Source of the DNA: Aculops lycopersici
Lineage: Eukaryota > Arthropoda > Arachnida > Trombidiformes > Eriophyidae
DNA length: 64,000 nt
NCBI GenBank assembly: GCA_015350385.1
Contig: WNKI01000002.1
Span: 5,941,414 to 6,005,413, forward strand
Direction of reading: 5' to 3'
Of the stretch, positions 63,200 through 64,000 are shown one piece after another. The translations under genes and the position numbers were made by a program. The notes beneath the pieces are model-generated. The model did no database searches, was not told the DNA's origin, and worked only from the letters and a program-made list of their open reading frames with translations. Numbering within the stretch: position 1 is the first letter of the stretch; every line of letters begins with the position of its first letter.

Positions 63200-63833
63200 C
63201 CGCCGGCTCACCTGGCGACACCTCACCTGGCGAGACGAAACGATGAGGCGCGTCGTGCCGCGGCTCTATCGGCTCTATGCAGTGCGATGCCGCGAGCTCG
63301 CCGTCCACTAACGAGATTCGAGCTCTCGCGCCGGTAATGGCTGCTAGTGGTGGCTGTGGGAGACTCGTATAGTTGGGCGGCTGGCAAAGTGAGCGGCAAA
63401 CTTTGGGGTTATTTAGGGAACCTCGGGCATCTCTTTGCCGGGCAACCGAATCGACAGCGAACATCACGAGAACAACTCACTCACTCATTCATCCATCGAA
63501 CTCCTGGTATTGCGCGCAGTCCACTTGCAGCGCAAGTGTCCGCCTACCAACTTGCACTAACGCCACGACCACTACAAACCGGCAAGACTAAACTCGGCAC
63601 ACGGTTGCAAGCGCAACGCTATGGCCAAAAGGGGAGCCAACAACGTGAGCAGCAGTGCCGCTGCGGTGGTTCACAGTGGCGGCGGCTTACGTAACTTTCA
63701 TGCCGCCCACGCAACGAGCGAGCGCCACCGGATCCGCCGCTGTCGGCGGCGTCCGCGGTGTGCGGCCGATCGGTTGGCTTGAATTGGACGCATGCACTGC
63801 GGCGCTGATGCAGTGGAGCACACAAACGCACAA

Positions 63834-63836
<3 letters not shown>

Positions 63837-63897
<61 letters not shown>
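63837..63897. repeat. (CA)n microsatellite
   Basis: About 30 uninterrupted CA dinucleotides, preceded by CAAACGCACAAACGC units. Confidence 0.98.
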
Positions 63898-63899
<2 letters not shown>

Positions 63900-64000
63900 C
63901 GTGTAGTACGTACGTAGGTAAGGAACGTAACGTAACGTACGACCGTACGTCGTCGTCGTCCGTACGTACGTACTACACGACGTCGTCGTCGTCGTACGTA
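63898..64000. repeat. ACGT/CGTC-rich low-complexity block at window end
   Basis: Mostly TACG, CGTA, CGTC and GTAACG words with self-complementary pieces such as CGTACGTACGTA. It continues past the window edge. Confidence 0.85.

Larger units (their letters stand above)
55281..64000. other. 8.7-kb gene-free region upstream of the NR4A-like gene
   Basis: No supported gene. Open frames of 60-170 codons occur on both strands but follow microsatellites or GC-rich stretches, overlap each other and show no domain. Minus-strand donor-like sites (GAACAG|GTAAGACG near 61129 and GGCAG|GTAAAGTGG near 62799) could end non-coding 5' exons of the NR4A-like gene; this is an inference. The region carries several hairpins, a 28-bp palindrome and many simple repeats, listed separately. 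Confidence 0.5.

Noticed and set aside
63619..63906. Frames giving Cys-Val or Thr-His repeats
   Set aside because: They are translations of the (CA)n microsatellite.

Overview
The window is nuclear DNA of an arthropod. The genes are animal housekeeping genes, some with spliceosomal GT-AG introns. Two are arthropod-typical: a Beaten-path (Beat) immunoglobulin protein and a homologue of Drosophila raw. Most coding regions are intronless or nearly so and tightly packed, with spacers often of 100-600 bp. That compactness suggests a small-genome arthropod such as an acariform mite, but this is an inference and the species cannot be read from the sequence.

Layout. Bases 1-14.9 kb are a dense housekeeping block on both strands: CECR2-like (partial, cut by the left edge), MRPS24, SNU13, transportin-3, Me31B/DDX6, a core-only SF3B2-like protein, SDE2, Pol III subunit RPC9 (CRCP), TIM17 and a TTD14-type GTPase. 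After 2.5 kb of gene-free DNA comes a mitochondrial-type threonyl-tRNA synthetase (17.4-18.8 kb). From about 19 to 37.2 kb a single Beat-family gene occupies the DNA. I could assemble it from five coding exons separated by introns of 5.9, 0.4, 5.2 and 0.1 kb. Just beyond it, on the opposite strand, is a small two-exon gene for an unrecognised cysteine-rich secreted protein. A second dense block follows (39-52.2 kb): prefoldin-1, raw, ALAS, HSP90, PMPCA, dUTPase, a TMEM209 N-terminus-like protein and an aldehyde dehydrogenase. A diverged inverted-repeat element separates the dehydrogenase from an NR4A/HR38-type nuclear receptor whose reading frame ends after the DNA-binding domain and a Gln/His-rich tail. 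The last 8.7 kb hold no gene I can support. They are rich in microsatellites, perfect hairpins and one 28-bp palindrome, and end in a (CA)n tract and an ACGT-rich block.

Functionally the dense genes are independent: splicing (SNU13, SF3B2-like, transportin-3, SDE2), mitochondrial import, processing and translation (TIM17, PMPCA, MRPS24, ThrRS), protein folding (HSP90, prefoldin), haem synthesis (ALAS) and nucleotide hygiene (dUTPase). The two developmental genes (Beat, NR4A-like) are the ones surrounded by long non-coding DNA, as expected for genes with extended regulatory regions. I saw no CRISPR array, rRNA, tRNA, virus-derived gene or transposase gene.
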